Shown here: in pieces, positions 36,337 through 45,534 of the stretch | How the letters are laid out: every line of letters begins with the position of its first letter | How positions within the stretch are numbered: the stretch's first letter is position 1 | Assembly: GCA_963422275.1 (NCBI GenBank) | Contig: OY729418.1 | Coordinates: forward strand, 1,798,001-1,862,000 | Length of the DNA stretch: 64,000 bases | DNA from: G963422275 sp963422275 | Lineage (GTDB): Bacteria; Pseudomonadota; Alphaproteobacteria; Rhodobacterales; Rhodobacteraceae | Direction of reading: 5' to 3' | The notes under the pieces: generated by a model | Told to the model about the DNA's origin: nothing | Databases searched by the model: none | The model's input: the letters and a program-made list of their open reading frames with translations, nothing else | Translations under genes and position numbers: made by a program

Positions 36337-37359
36337 TCATTGCCTGTCGCCTCGGGAGGGCGTTTGCGGCGGTTCCGGGAATGCCGTGCCAACGTCGCGA
36401 ACGCTCGGATTGATCATGTGGATTGGATCCCCGGCTGCAAAGGCGTTGATCTGGTCGAAGACATCGCTGAATTGCAGATCGAGCTCGTCCTCGGTCACAT
36501 AGCCGATGTGTGGAGTCGGCAGCACGTTCGGGTGAGATGCAAGGATATTCCGCGGGTCGCGCATGGGTTCATGATCAAACACGTCGACCGTTGCGTGGAT
36601 GCGGTTGCGGGCGATCTCGGCTTCTAGGGCGCCGGGGGCGATCAAACCGGCACGGGACGTGTTTACAAGCAGGCTGCGGGGTCTCATGGCAGCAAGATCG
36701 CCCGCCGAGATGATTCCCCTTGTGGCGGGTTTAAGTCTGACATGCAGGCTGACGGTATCACTTCCAGCGAAAAACGCCTCGCGGTTCTCGGCCAAAGTCC
36801 TGCCATCGGTCTTGGCACGCTCTCGTCCTTCGTCGGAGGCCCACCATTGAATCCTCATGCCGATTGCCTCGGCGTATTCGGCGACTGCCTTGGCAATGCG
36901 GCCATATCCGTAGAGGCCCAGCGTCCGCCCCCTCAAGCTTCTTCCTACTCCCATCTGCCAACTCCCGGCACGCAGAGACGCGGACTGTTGCGGGATTTGA
37001 CGGAAACTCGCGAGGATTAGGGCCAGCGTCAATTCCGCTGTCGCGTACGAAGGCGTGTCCCTATGCATGTTGGAGCAAAGAAGCACCCCGTTGCGGGTGC
37101 AGGCATCGACATCCACATGAGGGTAAACGCTGCGCTGGCTGATGAGTTTCAAATTGGGCAGGCGATCCAGAAGATCCGCGCTGATTCTGGTGCGCTCTCG
37201 AAACAGAACTAGGCACTCGGCCGCTTTGGCGCGCTCGCACAGCCGTGCAGGATCGGTTTCGTGGTCGGTCCAGACCGTCACCTCGTGTCCGTTCAGCTTG
37301 GCGAAGCATGGGAGCCTGCGGAGGGTGTTGAACCAGTCGTCGAGAATATGGACTTTCAC
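36337..37359 (-). CDS. D-isomer-specific 2-hydroxyacid dehydrogenase
   Basis: A 340-residue NAD(P)-dependent oxidoreductase. The N-terminal catalytic lobe has LKLISQRSVYPHVDVDACTRNGV; the nucleotide-binding domain starts RGRTLGLYGYGRIAKAVAEYAEAIGM (GXGXXA variant); catalytic Arg is in VNTSRAGLI, Glu in FDHEPM and His in PTPHIGYVT. This resembles phosphoglycerate dehydrogenase-like enzymes. It follows prpF by 68 bases in the same direction and likely handles a 2-hydroxy acid intermediate of the same pathway. Confidence 0.9.
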   Translation of the reverse strand: MKVHILDDWFNTLRRLPCFAKLNGHEVTVWTDHETDPARLCERAKAAECLVLFRERTRISADLLDRLPNLKLISQRSVYPHVDVDACTRNGVLLCSNMHRDTPSYATAELTLALILASFRQIPQQSASLRAGSWQMGVGRSLRGRTLGLYGYGRIAKAVAEYAEAIGMRIQWWASDEGRERAKTDGRTLAENREAFFAGSDTVSLHVRLKPATRGIISAGDLAAMRPRSLLVNTSRAGLIAPGALEAEIARNRIHATVDVFDHEPMRDPRNILASHPNVLPTPHIGYVTEDELDLQFSDVFDQINAFAAGDPIHMINPSVRDVGTAFPEPPQTPSRGDRQ

Positions 37360-37427
37360 CGGCCTTCTGCCAAGGTCAACGCGGCGAGCGGGCCGCGGGA
37401 GTTGCGAATTTCCTCATTGACTGGCGG

Positions 37428-38519
37428 TCAAGCCAGCGTCCAGACGTTCCGCGGCACCATCACCTCACCGCGGGCAATGAGGCGTGCGGTTCGCATGATG
37501 CCTGCCGAGACTAAATTGAATCCGCTGTCACTGGTATCGAATTCGACAAGCACGTCGATCCTGCCCGATGGGTGTTCCAGCGCGATTCTGGCAGGATTTT
37601 CCATAGACGCCGGAGCTAAGCTGTCGGCTACGCTTCCCGGCGCAAGGATGCAGGATGCGAGACACTGCGCTCCGGTCACCGCCATCGCCGGATGCGTCGT
37701 CCAAGGCATGAAGTATCGGGCTGTCGCCGTACCACCCTTCCGGGCGGGCGAGAGCAAACCGAATTTCGGCGTTACGGATGTCGCTGCCTCGGTGATTCCC
37801 ATCGCTTCGCCGGCCCTGATGCGCAAGGCTTCCATTCTGTCGAAAAAATCACGGTTCGAGTCAAGTTCGGCGGCGGTTTCATTGCCTGAAAGGCCGAAAC
37901 TTTCAGCCCGAGCGACAACCATTGGCATGGCTACATCCATGCAGGTTACCTCGATTCCATCGAATTGATTCCGGATCTTTCCGGTGGGCAGAAGAGCTCC
38001 GGTAACGCCGCCGACTGTGTCCATGAACTGCAGGGCAACCGGTGCGGCGGTACCGGGCACCCCGTCAATGCTGATGTTTCCCTCGTAAACGACCCCGATG
38101 CCGTCGGTCTGAACGGTAGCCCGCGCCTTGGCGCCGGTGTTGACTGCGAGAATGTCGATCGCCGTTTCGCCGCCAGCTGGTTTGATCAGACCCATCTCGA
38201 TGGCAGCCGGACCGACGGCCGACAGCATGTTCCCACAGGTTGGCCCGAAGTCCACATGCCTGTCCGCCACGCTGACCTGTGCGAAGAAATAATCGATGTC
38301 AGCGCGGCTGCCCTTGGATTCAGACAGCATGGCCACTTTGGTGGTGACCGCGTTTCCTCCGCCGATTCCATCTATGTTGAGCGGATGGCCGGAACCAATC
38401 GCCGAGGCCAGGACTCGGGCCAAGTCGTCGCGGTCCTCCGGAAGATGAGCTCGGTTGAAGCAAGGACCGCGCGAAGTTCCGCCGCGCATGAACCAGAAAG
38501 GAATGCCGGTCTGGGTCAT
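37428..38519 (-). CDS. PrpF-family isomerase (methylaconitate / oxalomesaconate type)
   Basis: A 363-residue protein of the PrpF family, with two diaminopimelate-epimerase-like lobes. MTQTGIPFWFMRGGTSRGPCFNRAHLP is the characteristic start, with SGHPLNIDGIGGGNAVTTKVAML and FGPTCGNMLSAVGPAAIEMG, including the active-site Cys of TCGNM. PrpF enzymes move a double bond in unsaturated tricarboxylates. The ATG overlaps the transporter stop (ATGA), showing translational coupling. With the TcuA-like flavoprotein this suggests metabolism of an aconitate- or tricarballylate-type acid. Confidence 0.9.
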   Translation of the reverse strand: MTQTGIPFWFMRGGTSRGPCFNRAHLPEDRDDLARVLASAIGSGHPLNIDGIGGGNAVTTKVAMLSESKGSRADIDYFFAQVSVADRHVDFGPTCGNMLSAVGPAAIEMGLIKPAGGETAIDILAVNTGAKARATVQTDGIGVVYEGNISIDGVPGTAAPVALQFMDTVGGVTGALLPTGKIRNQFDGIEVTCMDVAMPMVVARAESFGLSGNETAAELDSNRDFFDRMEALRIRAGEAMGITEAATSVTPKFGLLSPARKGGTATARYFMPWTTHPAMAVTGAQCLASCILAPGSVADSLAPASMENPARIALEHPSGRIDVLVEFDTSDSGFNLVSAGIMRTARLIARGEVMVPRNVWTLA

Positions 38520-40495
38520 TTCAGCGGCCAAGGGAGATCTACTGCGGCTTGCAGCAGACCGGGAGGGAAGTCGCGATTGAGAATGCCTGCCAGGAAGCAG
38601 ATGAAGGCGATGCCCGCAGCGGTGTAAAGGGCCGCGATTGCAGGGCCCTTGCGGGCGTGGACCAGGATAAACGCGAACAGAAACAGTCCGAGAGCGAGAA
38701 TGAACCCAACCAGAGCCGTAACCATAAGGAGGGCCGCGAACCAGGCAAGCGTCGGCCAAAGGCCGCTGGCATTGATCCCTGCTTCCTGTTTCTCCCGATC
38801 CGAAAACAGCGGATGGCTTTCGGGGCGCCGCACCATCTGGATGACAAGCACGGCACAACCGACCATTCCAACGCTTGCGACGAAGGCGGGGAAGACGCGG
38901 TCAGCGGATGAATGGTCCGGGATAAGCGATGCGTTCCAGTAGGACACGATGATGTAGGCGAAGACAGCCAGCAGAAACAGCAGCGGCGCCCGTTTGCCGC
39001 CCGATTGAATCTCGCCCTCGGCCATGATATTCTTGGCCTGCCGCAGGCCGACAATTACCGAGACAACGGTAATGACGATGAGCACGAGCACGATAGGGCT
39101 GAACACGTATTCGAGGCCTTCCTCGAATCCTTTTCTGAATCGAGATTTAGCGATCTGCACGGCTTGATTCGCGTAAGTTTCCGCAGGGTCCGACAGGACG
39201 AACCCAATGAGGAACGCTGGCCGCGACCAGTCGAAACGCCGCATGAGTATGCCAAGCATGCCAACCGCGAACAAGGCGACGAGGTCCATCAAGTCCTGCC
39301 GCGACTGAAAAGCGGCGAAGCTGATGACCATGAACAGGAACGGTGCCAGAAAGACAAAGCGGATTGACGTCAGCTTCGCGATTCCGCCGGATGCCGCGAT
39401 GCAAATCAACGTGCCGACCACATTTGCCAAGGCCAGAAGCCAGACGATCGCATATGTAAATTCGATGTTGTTCTTGAGCATTGAAGGGCCGACCTCGATC
39501 TGCCCGCTGCCCAAGAGTGCGACCGCCGAGATGAATACTGCCATTGATCCCGATCCCGGGATGCCGAACAGAAGTGTCGGCACCAAGCCGCCGCCTTCCT
39601 TGGCATTGTTCGAACTTTCCGGGCCGATAACCCCGCGGACATCGCCTTTGCCGAACCGGGACTTGTCTTTCGCGGTTTGGACTGTGTGTCCATAGGCAAT
39701 CCAGTCAACCACCGATCCGCCGAGACCGGGGATTACGCCGACCGTCACACCTATAAGCGAACAGCGGACTGAAAGCCATGCATTGGCCCACCAGTCCCGC
39801 ACCCCATGAAGCCAACCCCCGCCAAGCGGCTCTCGATCCGAGATTGCCCTGTCCTGACGCAGCAGCGCGACGATTTCCGGAACCGCAAAGATTCCGAGGC
39901 CGACGATGACAAGCTTCAGGCCATCCGCAAGATAGGGCATGTCATAAGTCGACATTCGCAATGCCCCCGCGGAATCCCCCTCGCCGATTGTGCCTACGAG
40001 AAGCCCCAGACAAGCGGCGACGATCCCCTTGATTGCCACGCGGCCCGCGAGGATACCCACCATCGACAGTCCGAAGACGGTGATCATCAGAAGCTCTGGT
40101 GTCCGGAAGAGAAGAACGATGGGCCTTGCGCCGAGAATGAAGACGGTCAGGAAGGCGGCCCCCACGAGACCGCCAAACAGCGACGAGGCGAACGCGGCGG
40201 AGAATGCGCGGGCGGCCTCGCCGCGCTTCGCCATTGGGAAGCCGTCGAGCACGGTCGCTTGAGATGCGCTGGACCCCGGAATGCCCATCAATACAGAGGC
40301 GAAGGTGTCGGATGTCGGAACTACCGCTACCATGCCGATCATCAGGGCTAGGCCGTACAGCGGCTCCATCCCGAACATGAATGGCAGCAGGAGCGACAGC
40401 CCGGCGATCCCGCCAAGTCCCGGAAACACGCCCACGGCAAGACCCATGCAGACGCCTAGAACTAGAAAGCCGAGCACCTGCGGATCGAGGATCAT
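38516..40495 (-). CDS. TTT transporter large subunit TctA fused to a TctB-like domain
   Basis: A 659-residue membrane protein. The first ~500 residues are TctA: GLAVGVFPGLGGIAGLSLLLPFMFG, GIPGSSASQATVLDGFPMAKRG, GVTVGVIPGLGGSVVDW, PESSNNAKEGGGLVPTLLFGIPGSGSMAV. The C-terminal ~170 residues (APLLFLLAVFAYIIVSY to AFICFLAGILNRDFPPG) have four hydrophobic helices and look like TctB, normally a separate protein. The ATG at 40495 is preferred over a TTG at 40540. It lies between tctC and prpF and would carry a di- or tricarboxylate with sodium or proton. Confidence 0.88.
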   Translation of the reverse strand: MILDPQVLGFLVLGVCMGLAVGVFPGLGGIAGLSLLLPFMFGMEPLYGLALMIGMVAVVPTSDTFASVLMGIPGSSASQATVLDGFPMAKRGEAARAFSAAFASSLFGGLVGAAFLTVFILGARPIVLLFRTPELLMITVFGLSMVGILAGRVAIKGIVAACLGLLVGTIGEGDSAGALRMSTYDMPYLADGLKLVIVGLGIFAVPEIVALLRQDRAISDREPLGGGWLHGVRDWWANAWLSVRCSLIGVTVGVIPGLGGSVVDWIAYGHTVQTAKDKSRFGKGDVRGVIGPESSNNAKEGGGLVPTLLFGIPGSGSMAVFISAVALLGSGQIEVGPSMLKNNIEFTYAIVWLLALANVVGTLICIAASGGIAKLTSIRFVFLAPFLFMVISFAAFQSRQDLMDLVALFAVGMLGILMRRFDWSRPAFLIGFVLSDPAETYANQAVQIAKSRFRKGFEEGLEYVFSPIVLVLIVITVVSVIVGLRQAKNIMAEGEIQSGGKRAPLLFLLAVFAYIIVSYWNASLIPDHSSADRVFPAFVASVGMVGCAVLVIQMVRRPESHPLFSDREKQEAGINASGLWPTLAWFAALLMVTALVGFILALGLFLFAFILVHARKGPAIAALYTAAGIAFICFLAGILNRDFPPGLLQAAVDLPWPLK

Positions 40496-40570
40496 GTCAA
40501 TGGCGCCGCTCAAATCGGACCCCGCCTCCGCAAAGCGCAATTACCGTTCAATGCCGGCAGTTCGGGAAAC

Positions 40571-40601
40571 CGCGTCCCTGCCCACGACAGGCGGGGACGC
40601 G
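40571..40601 (-). terminator. Intercistronic hairpin between tctC and tctA-B
   Basis: CGCGTCCCTGCC (40571-40582) pairs with GGCGGGGACGCG (40590-40601) with one G-T-type mismatch. It lies 9 bases past the tctC stop and lacks a T-run. Probably stabilises the binding-protein message. Confidence 0.6.
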
Positions 40602-40609
40602 CTTGATCG

Positions 40610-41707
40610 CTAATTGATCGTCACGCCGTAGCGGTCTTTCAGCCATTTGACGACAAGCTCCTTTGCTGAAGCCGGAACCTGTGTCGCGCTTTGCAAGGCG
40701 GTGACGGCCGCCTCACCGGTCATCTGAGGGTATTTGCCGAGACGCGCGGCCGAAATCTCGGCGAAGTCGGCACGGGCTTTCACTGCATCGAAAGCCGCTG
40801 TGTAGGTCGCGACCGCATCGGCTGGAGCGCCTTTGGGAAGAAACACCATCTTTTGTGCAGGGAAGCCCGCTGCGAAAAATGCCTTCCAGGCCTCCCATCG
40901 CTCACCGGAAGTCTCGCATCCGTCGGTGGCCGCACAGACCTCCTTGAATGTCGGCATGTCAGGGAATGTCGGATCGCGCACGATGGTGCCGTCGGCATCG
41001 AGTGCCCCGAAGCTGAACCATGGCGTCGCTGTGCCCGCTTCGACCATCGGTACCACGCTGTTCAGGTAGGACGAAGAGGTTTGGTAGTCGATGTTGGCTT
41101 CACCACGTTCAAACATGAGGCGACCATCGCCGCGTCCTTTGATCCCGAACACCGGCTCGACATTCAGGCCAAGCATTTCCCAAGCTAGGAGCGGGACGAG
41201 GTCTAGGCGCGTTGCACCTTGCGAGCCATAGATGAAATCCACCTCGGCAATCGCGCCTGTGCCACCTTCAGATACTTTTGTAGCCAAGTCTGCCGGCAAG
41301 TAGGCAATACCGCCGGTGCCGGAGGCGAGGACCACGTTCCAGTCTCCGTACTCGTAATTCACGCGGGGGTCGCCCAGCAGGTACGGGAACTGCGTCGATC
41401 CCGACGATCCGAAGATCAATGCACCGTCTTCGTATTCTTGATCCTGGAAGTAATTTGCGCCTTTTGTCGAACCGGCCCCCGGCATGAATTTCACGACAAC
41501 GGTTGGGTTTCCCGGCAGGGCTTCTGAAAGCAGGGGCGCGTAAAAGTTCGCCCATTTGGCGGAACCGCCGGTTTCCGAGAATGGAATGACCCATTCAACG
41601 GTCTTGCCTTCAAGATTGATGCCGTGGCCATCGGCCGCGGCGGATGTTGCGAAGGCCGCTGCTGCAACGGCGACGACGAAGCGTCGGGGAAAATGAATTG
41701 CCGACAT
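40610..41707 (-). CDS. TTT transporter substrate-binding protein TctC
   Basis: A 365-residue periplasmic binding protein. Signal peptide MSAIHFPRRFVVAVAAAAFATSAAA precedes the TctC start VEWVIPFSETGGSAKWANFY; PGAGSTKGANYFQDQEYEDGALIFGSS and the C-terminal AQKMVFLPKGAP block also fit the family. AAGGAGAA precedes the ATG. It differs from citrate-type TctC in lacking the common GGGTD motif (here GGSAKWAN), so its ligand may be bulky or unusual. First gene of the operon with the fused TctA-B, PrpF-like, hydroxyacid dehydrogenase and flavoprotein genes. Confidence 0.87.
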   Translation of the reverse strand: MSAIHFPRRFVVAVAAAAFATSAAADGHGINLEGKTVEWVIPFSETGGSAKWANFYAPLLSEALPGNPTVVVKFMPGAGSTKGANYFQDQEYEDGALIFGSSGSTQFPYLLGDPRVNYEYGDWNVVLASGTGGIAYLPADLATKVSEGGTGAIAEVDFIYGSQGATRLDLVPLLAWEMLGLNVEPVFGIKGRGDGRLMFERGEANIDYQTSSSYLNSVVPMVEAGTATPWFSFGALDADGTIVRDPTFPDMPTFKEVCAATDGCETSGERWEAWKAFFAAGFPAQKMVFLPKGAPADAVATYTAAFDAVKARADFAEISAARLGKYPQMTGEAAVTALQSATQVPASAKELVVKWLKDRYGVTIN

Positions 41708-42546
41708 GTTTTCTCCTTTAATTTGACGTTGCGAACCGCAAACTTAAAATCATCTCGAAGCCCGCCAAAGCCTCATAAGGTCTAAGCAATTTGCCTACAA
41801 GCGTCATTGTCGTTCGGCAGTGCCTCATTTTGAAAGGGGATTGTGTGCGATAGTGCCGAAGCCTCCCTCGGGGGCGGTCTTTGCGAGTGACATTGACCGG
41901 CGTCAAGAAGCACGCCCATGAAGTGCCTGGCGCCGGCCGCCAGGTCACGCATTCGTTGCGAAACCCGATTCTCGAAGCGGGCAGGGATGCCAGGATAAGT
42001 GCCCGCTTCCCGCCGTTGAATGCCTGCACATCGCTAGGGCCCGGCGCTGCCGCTTTTCGCTGCGGCACCCGGTCGGCAACTCCCCCTGCGGACTGCAAAG
42101 CGCCCATGCTCGTCAATGCCCTTCATGCCTGCGCCAAGTGTCGTTGAGCGCCATCCACTGCGCATCGCCGACGTCGTAATTGACGCTCTCGGTCGTGATT
42201 TCCGGTATTCCGCAACAAGCGCCACTGCATTGCAGGCGAAACCTTGCAGACTTGCTGCATCCGCTCCTTCCACAGTCTTTGCTACCACCTTGCCTGCCTC
42301 CCTGTCCTACGCGTGCGCGGCGTGTTCTTCGGCTTGCCGCCGGCAAAGCCGGCGCGACTTCATGCTGGACGCGCTCTTGAGGTTCATTGCGCCAAACGGA
42401 GCGCGATTGGCTGGTGCCGCTCATCGCTGTCTCCCACGTGGCCGAACTGCAGTTCGCCGGGCTCAGGCGATTTGCGCCGCTGATGAGATTTCTGCTGCTG
42501 CATTCGGGGTCTGCGCAAATCATGCGGTCTGCGATTCGATCTGCCG
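41708..42546. other. Intergenic and degraded sequence, no gene called
   Basis: The first ~150 bases upstream of tctC probably contain its promoter. From 41870 to 42546 there are long overlapping frames on both strands, but none with motifs I recognise. The minus-strand frame ending MALNDTWRRHEGH near 42113 is protein-like without a known family. Confidence 0.35.
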
Positions 42547-43246
42547 GCCGCTGTGGAGCTTCGCCAAATGGTTGGATACGGCCTGCGTTACCACGTCGCC
42601 TAGGTTGGCAACGATGTCGAGCCGCGTATCGGCGTATTCGTTCTGGGCGCGTCGATATCGGTCTGTTCGCGGCCGCTAGCACGATCCTGCTCCGCCTTGG
42701 CTTTCTGCTGAGCGCGGTGGCACCGGTGTTGTTTCCGCGCGGGGCGGGGAATCCGGCGCAGTCGATGGAGGCGCGGTCGGGCGTTCCCTGCGCTTGGTCT
42801 GCCTGACCACCGTCGATGCCGTGGCGGCTTTTCTCGTCGTCTGCGAACCGGTCGTACGCATCCTGCTTTCCGAGGCGTTCCTGCCTGCGGTTCCGTTGCT
42901 GTGGATCATGGCGCCGGACATTGTCGCCTACGCCTCGTCCAACGTATTCATCGCCTGGTTTGCCGGCAGCGGCCGCCCCGGGCTCTGCTCCTCGGCGTTG
43001 TGGCTGAGTCTGGTCGTCAACATCGTCGCGTCCCTAGCGCTATATCCGACATTCGGCCTCCGCAGCGTCGCCTGGGCGATCACCGCAGGGTTGTTCGCCC
43101 GGGGCGTGTTTCTCGCCGTCGTGTTCAATCGCGCCACTGGCGTGTCCTTGCGGTCGCTCTGGCTGCCGTGCCGCAGCGACGCGAACTTCCTGCGGAACTC
43201 TCTCCGTGCCGCGCTTTCCAGAAAGCGATGGCTGAAAAGCGCATGA
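42547..43246 (+). pseudogene. Polysaccharide flippase (Wzx/MATE-like), C-terminal remnant
   Basis: The fragments read QMVGYGLRYHVA, TAG at 42600-42602, then in another frame VDIGLFAAASTILLRLGF, and finally a clean run VVCEPVVRILLSEAFLPAVPLLWIMAPDIVAYASSN to the stop at 43246, with two or three frame changes. The run has several hydrophobic helices and matches the last third of oligosaccharide flippases. The N-terminal part is gone. It faces the minus-strand surface locus that follows. Confidence 0.6.
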
Positions 43247-43269
43247 GTTGTGTTTTTATGCCGTACCCT

Positions 43270-43638
43270 TCAGCTTGTGCGCAGAGCCATAGCCGCAATG
43301 CATACGCCGACCACGATGATCGCCAAGCCCAGCCAGTACAGAAGGTTCAGCCGTTCGCTGAAGAACATCGCGCCGATGGCCGGCACGATGATGAACGTGA
43401 GCGCGACGAACGGCATGGCTCTGCTCAGGGGTACGCGGGACAAGGTAAATATCCATAAGAATGTCGCGGCACCATAAATGAATAGAGCTGCCCAGAAGGA
43501 CGGGCTGGCGAGCAGCGAGCCGAGAAATCGGGAGAGCGAATGCGTGGCCGCCGTGTCCGCCGTTTTCTTGAACAGGACTTGTCCGGCGGACAGCAGCACG
43601 GGCGTCAGAAGCAGATAGAAGTAATCAGCGGGCTTCAT
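43270..43638 (-). CDS. Small four-helix EamA/SMR-like transporter
   Basis: A 122-residue membrane protein with four predicted helices (FYLLLTPVLLSAGQVLF, FWAALFIYGAATFLWIF, AMPFVALTFIIVPAIGAMFF, LLYWLGLAIIVVGVCIAAMAL). The pattern SAGQVLFKKTA near the first helix and GVCIAAMAL at the end fit the EamA/DMT superfamily half-transporters, such as ArnE-like undecaprenyl-phosphate-sugar flippases. It is last in the minus-strand series with the repeated-domain proteins, consistent with export or flipping of a lipid-linked sugar. Substrate unknown. Confidence 0.65.
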   Translation of the reverse strand: MKPADYFYLLLTPVLLSAGQVLFKKTADTAATHSLSRFLGSLLASPSFWAALFIYGAATFLWIFTLSRVPLSRAMPFVALTFIIVPAIGAMFFSERLNLLYWLGLAIIVVGVCIAAMALRTS

Positions 43639-43684
43639 CGCGTTTCACGCTGCGGCATGCGGTTGGTCACGATGAGACTGTCCA

Positions 43685-44041
43685 TCAATCGGGACTGAAT
43701 TCACTCGTCCACAGTCTGCCTTGACCCTGTATGAACTGGCCGGTGCGGATGCGGCCAATGGGATAGTTGGGAAGATCACGCACCGCACCGCAGCGCGCGC
43801 CGTCATGAACCCCGTGATAATCGAAGCAAAAATCCAAATTGTCATAAGTAAAGCGGCGGCGCTCTGCAGGGAGGTCTACTCTGTTCACGGGGAGGATGTG
43901 CAGAAAAAATTCAGGGCGAATATCTTCGCCGCCACATTCCTCCCGAACGCAAACAAGCCTATTTTCGTTCTTGTCCTTATACACATCAAAGTCGGAGCGG
44001 GCAAGCAGTCGGGCGTCCTTGCCGATAGTCTCCAGAATTGT
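43685..44041 (-). pseudogene. Stand-alone copy of the repeated periplasmic domain, no start codon
   Basis: About 119 codons read LLARSDFDVYKDKNENRLVC, then RPEFFLHILPVNRVDLPAERRRFTYDNLDFCFDYHGV, then PNYPIGRIRTGQF and LWTSEF. This closely matches the second repeat of the membrane protein at 45492-47549. No ATG, GTG or TTG lies at the expected start; the only in-frame candidate is an internal GTG at 43984. It follows the stop of the dimethylformamidase-like gene by a few bases. It may be a gene fragment or the tail of a once longer protein. Confidence 0.6.
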
Positions 44042-44043
44042 CT

Positions 44044-45492
44044 TTAATCCTTGCTGATCTTGAATATGATGCCATCCTCCAGAATCGCCTCAACCTGCAT
44101 GCCGGGCAACGATGCGGCAAGCTCCTTGGGTCCGTATTCGCAACACGTTTCTGCGTCGTAGAACCAGACGAGATAGACATTGGATATTGTGGCGCCGCAG
44201 CCGACCCAGCGACACACGTCGTCCGGATACGGTAGAGAGGTCGGCAGTGAGTAAACCTTTTCCCCCATATACGTCGGGAAATAGAACATATCGCTGCGAT
44301 TGCTCCAGATACGGCCGTCGTGCAGATGAGACTTGGCATAGCGGAAGGTGTGCGAATCCTTGCTGCTGCTTTTGGATATGAGTCCGTCGTCCGGATTCAG
44401 CATCTTCCCCAGGATATTCTTGATCATCCGCTGGATTTTCCTTTCCGGTTCCTTTGCGGACGCCAAGGCGTGCTGGAACCGCAACGACGCCGAATGAAAA
44501 GTCATCTGGCCGCTCGGGCGCATGAAGTACGACGTGTGCGCCATGAACTCTTTTCCTTCTTTATTGTAGTAAGGGGAGAGGAACACAATCTGCTCCTGCA
44601 CGTCAGGAACAGGGAAGGACGGATCAAGCGAGTCAACCTCCCCGCTCATTAGGTCGGCGATTCTGTCTCCGAAACGCAATCCCGTTCCCTCGAATATCCA
44701 ATGGGACATGAGTCCCGGGTCCGGCGTTTCATGGGCGCCCATACGGGGTTCCACAACAAAGGGCATAGGTTCGCCGCCCCAGGCGCCACTTATATACTGG
44801 GCTCCGAAGATGTTTTGTTCGCTGAATAAAGTGCCCTGGTTTCTCCACTGATCGCCGCCAGCCCTATCAAGGATCATGATGTCGTGGCCGTAGGCGTCTT
44901 GATCCAACTCCACCCGCCAGTAGAAGGCATTGGCGGAGAAGGACAACAGATGCACACCCCGCTCGATGGCCTCCACAATGGCATTACGCAGCCGGGCCGA
45001 TATGTACTCGGGATGAAAGGCTAGAACGATAGCGCGGCACCCATCGAGCAAGGTCGGGTCTTTGTGAACCGCCAGGGTCGTTGTATAGCGGATTGGTACA
45101 TCCAAACGTTCGATAAATTTCACAGCCGGCCAGATATGGGAATAATAGGCGCTTCGCGGCCGCTGCATGGTGACGGCGGAAGCTCGCAACTTGGACTGGT
45201 ACGCATCCCCGTCGAACCCTTTGTAAAGGCTCGCTCCAAAGGCTGTATTGTACGCCGCCGCAGTCAGGTGCGAGGCCACGATGCATACCGCCGCCGGCTT
45301 GGATAGGTTCTCAACATGGAACGGTACCCTTTCTTGCACGGCTCCATTGGGAGAGAACACAACGAATCTGTAGAAGCCATTTGGCCAGTCTTCCGGAATG
45401 GGCACCTTAACGTTGTATTCCCACGTGGCAAACGACACATAGCGGTTGCCGCGGAATTCCTGAATCACCGGCGCGGGCTGTGGGCCTGCCAT
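44044..45492 (-). CDS. N,N-dimethylformamidase-beta-like domain protein
   Basis: From the ATG at 45492 a 482-residue frame has the fold features of the dimethylformamidase beta-subunit-like family: VKVPIPEDWPNGFYRFVVFSPNG (beta-sandwich), then AAVCIVASHLTAAAYNTAFGASLYKGFDG, CRAIVLAFHPEYISARLRNAIVEAIERGVHLLSFSANAFYWRVEL (Rossmann-like part), and RWVGCGATISNVYLVWFYD near the end. The ATG overlaps the stop of the upstream frame as TAATG. One extra C in the adjoining C15 tract, or loss of one 17-bp repeat, would fuse it to the upstream membrane protein. Enzymatic activity is not proven; surface sugar modification is a guess. Confidence 0.65.
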   Translation of the reverse strand: MAGPQPAPVIQEFRGNRYVSFATWEYNVKVPIPEDWPNGFYRFVVFSPNGAVQERVPFHVENLSKPAAVCIVASHLTAAAYNTAFGASLYKGFDGDAYQSKLRASAVTMQRPRSAYYSHIWPAVKFIERLDVPIRYTTTLAVHKDPTLLDGCRAIVLAFHPEYISARLRNAIVEAIERGVHLLSFSANAFYWRVELDQDAYGHDIMILDRAGGDQWRNQGTLFSEQNIFGAQYISGAWGGEPMPFVVEPRMGAHETPDPGLMSHWIFEGTGLRFGDRIADLMSGEVDSLDPSFPVPDVQEQIVFLSPYYNKEGKEFMAHTSYFMRPSGQMTFHSASLRFQHALASAKEPERKIQRMIKNILGKMLNPDDGLISKSSSKDSHTFRYAKSHLHDGRIWSNRSDMFYFPTYMGEKVYSLPTSLPYPDDVCRWVGCGATISNVYLVWFYDAETCCEYGPKELAASLPGMQVEAILEDGIIFKISKD

Positions 45493-45534
45493 TAGGGAAA
45501 GTGGGCCATTAGGGAAAGTGGGGGGGGGGGGGGG
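45489..45534. repeat. 17-bp tandem duplication next to a G15 homopolymer
   Basis: CCATTAGGGAAAGTGGG occurs twice in direct tandem at 45489-45505 and 45506-45522, running into a 15-base G run at 45520-45534 (C15 on the coding strand). Both are strong slippage sites. They lie exactly where the membrane-protein frame stops and the dimethylformamidase-like frame starts. Confidence 0.9.

Noticed and set aside
37428..38858. N-terminal extension of the PrpF-like protein to 38858
   Set aside because: The first 113 codons overlap the transporter gene in another frame and do not look like PrpF. The family start MTQTGIPFWF lies at 38519.
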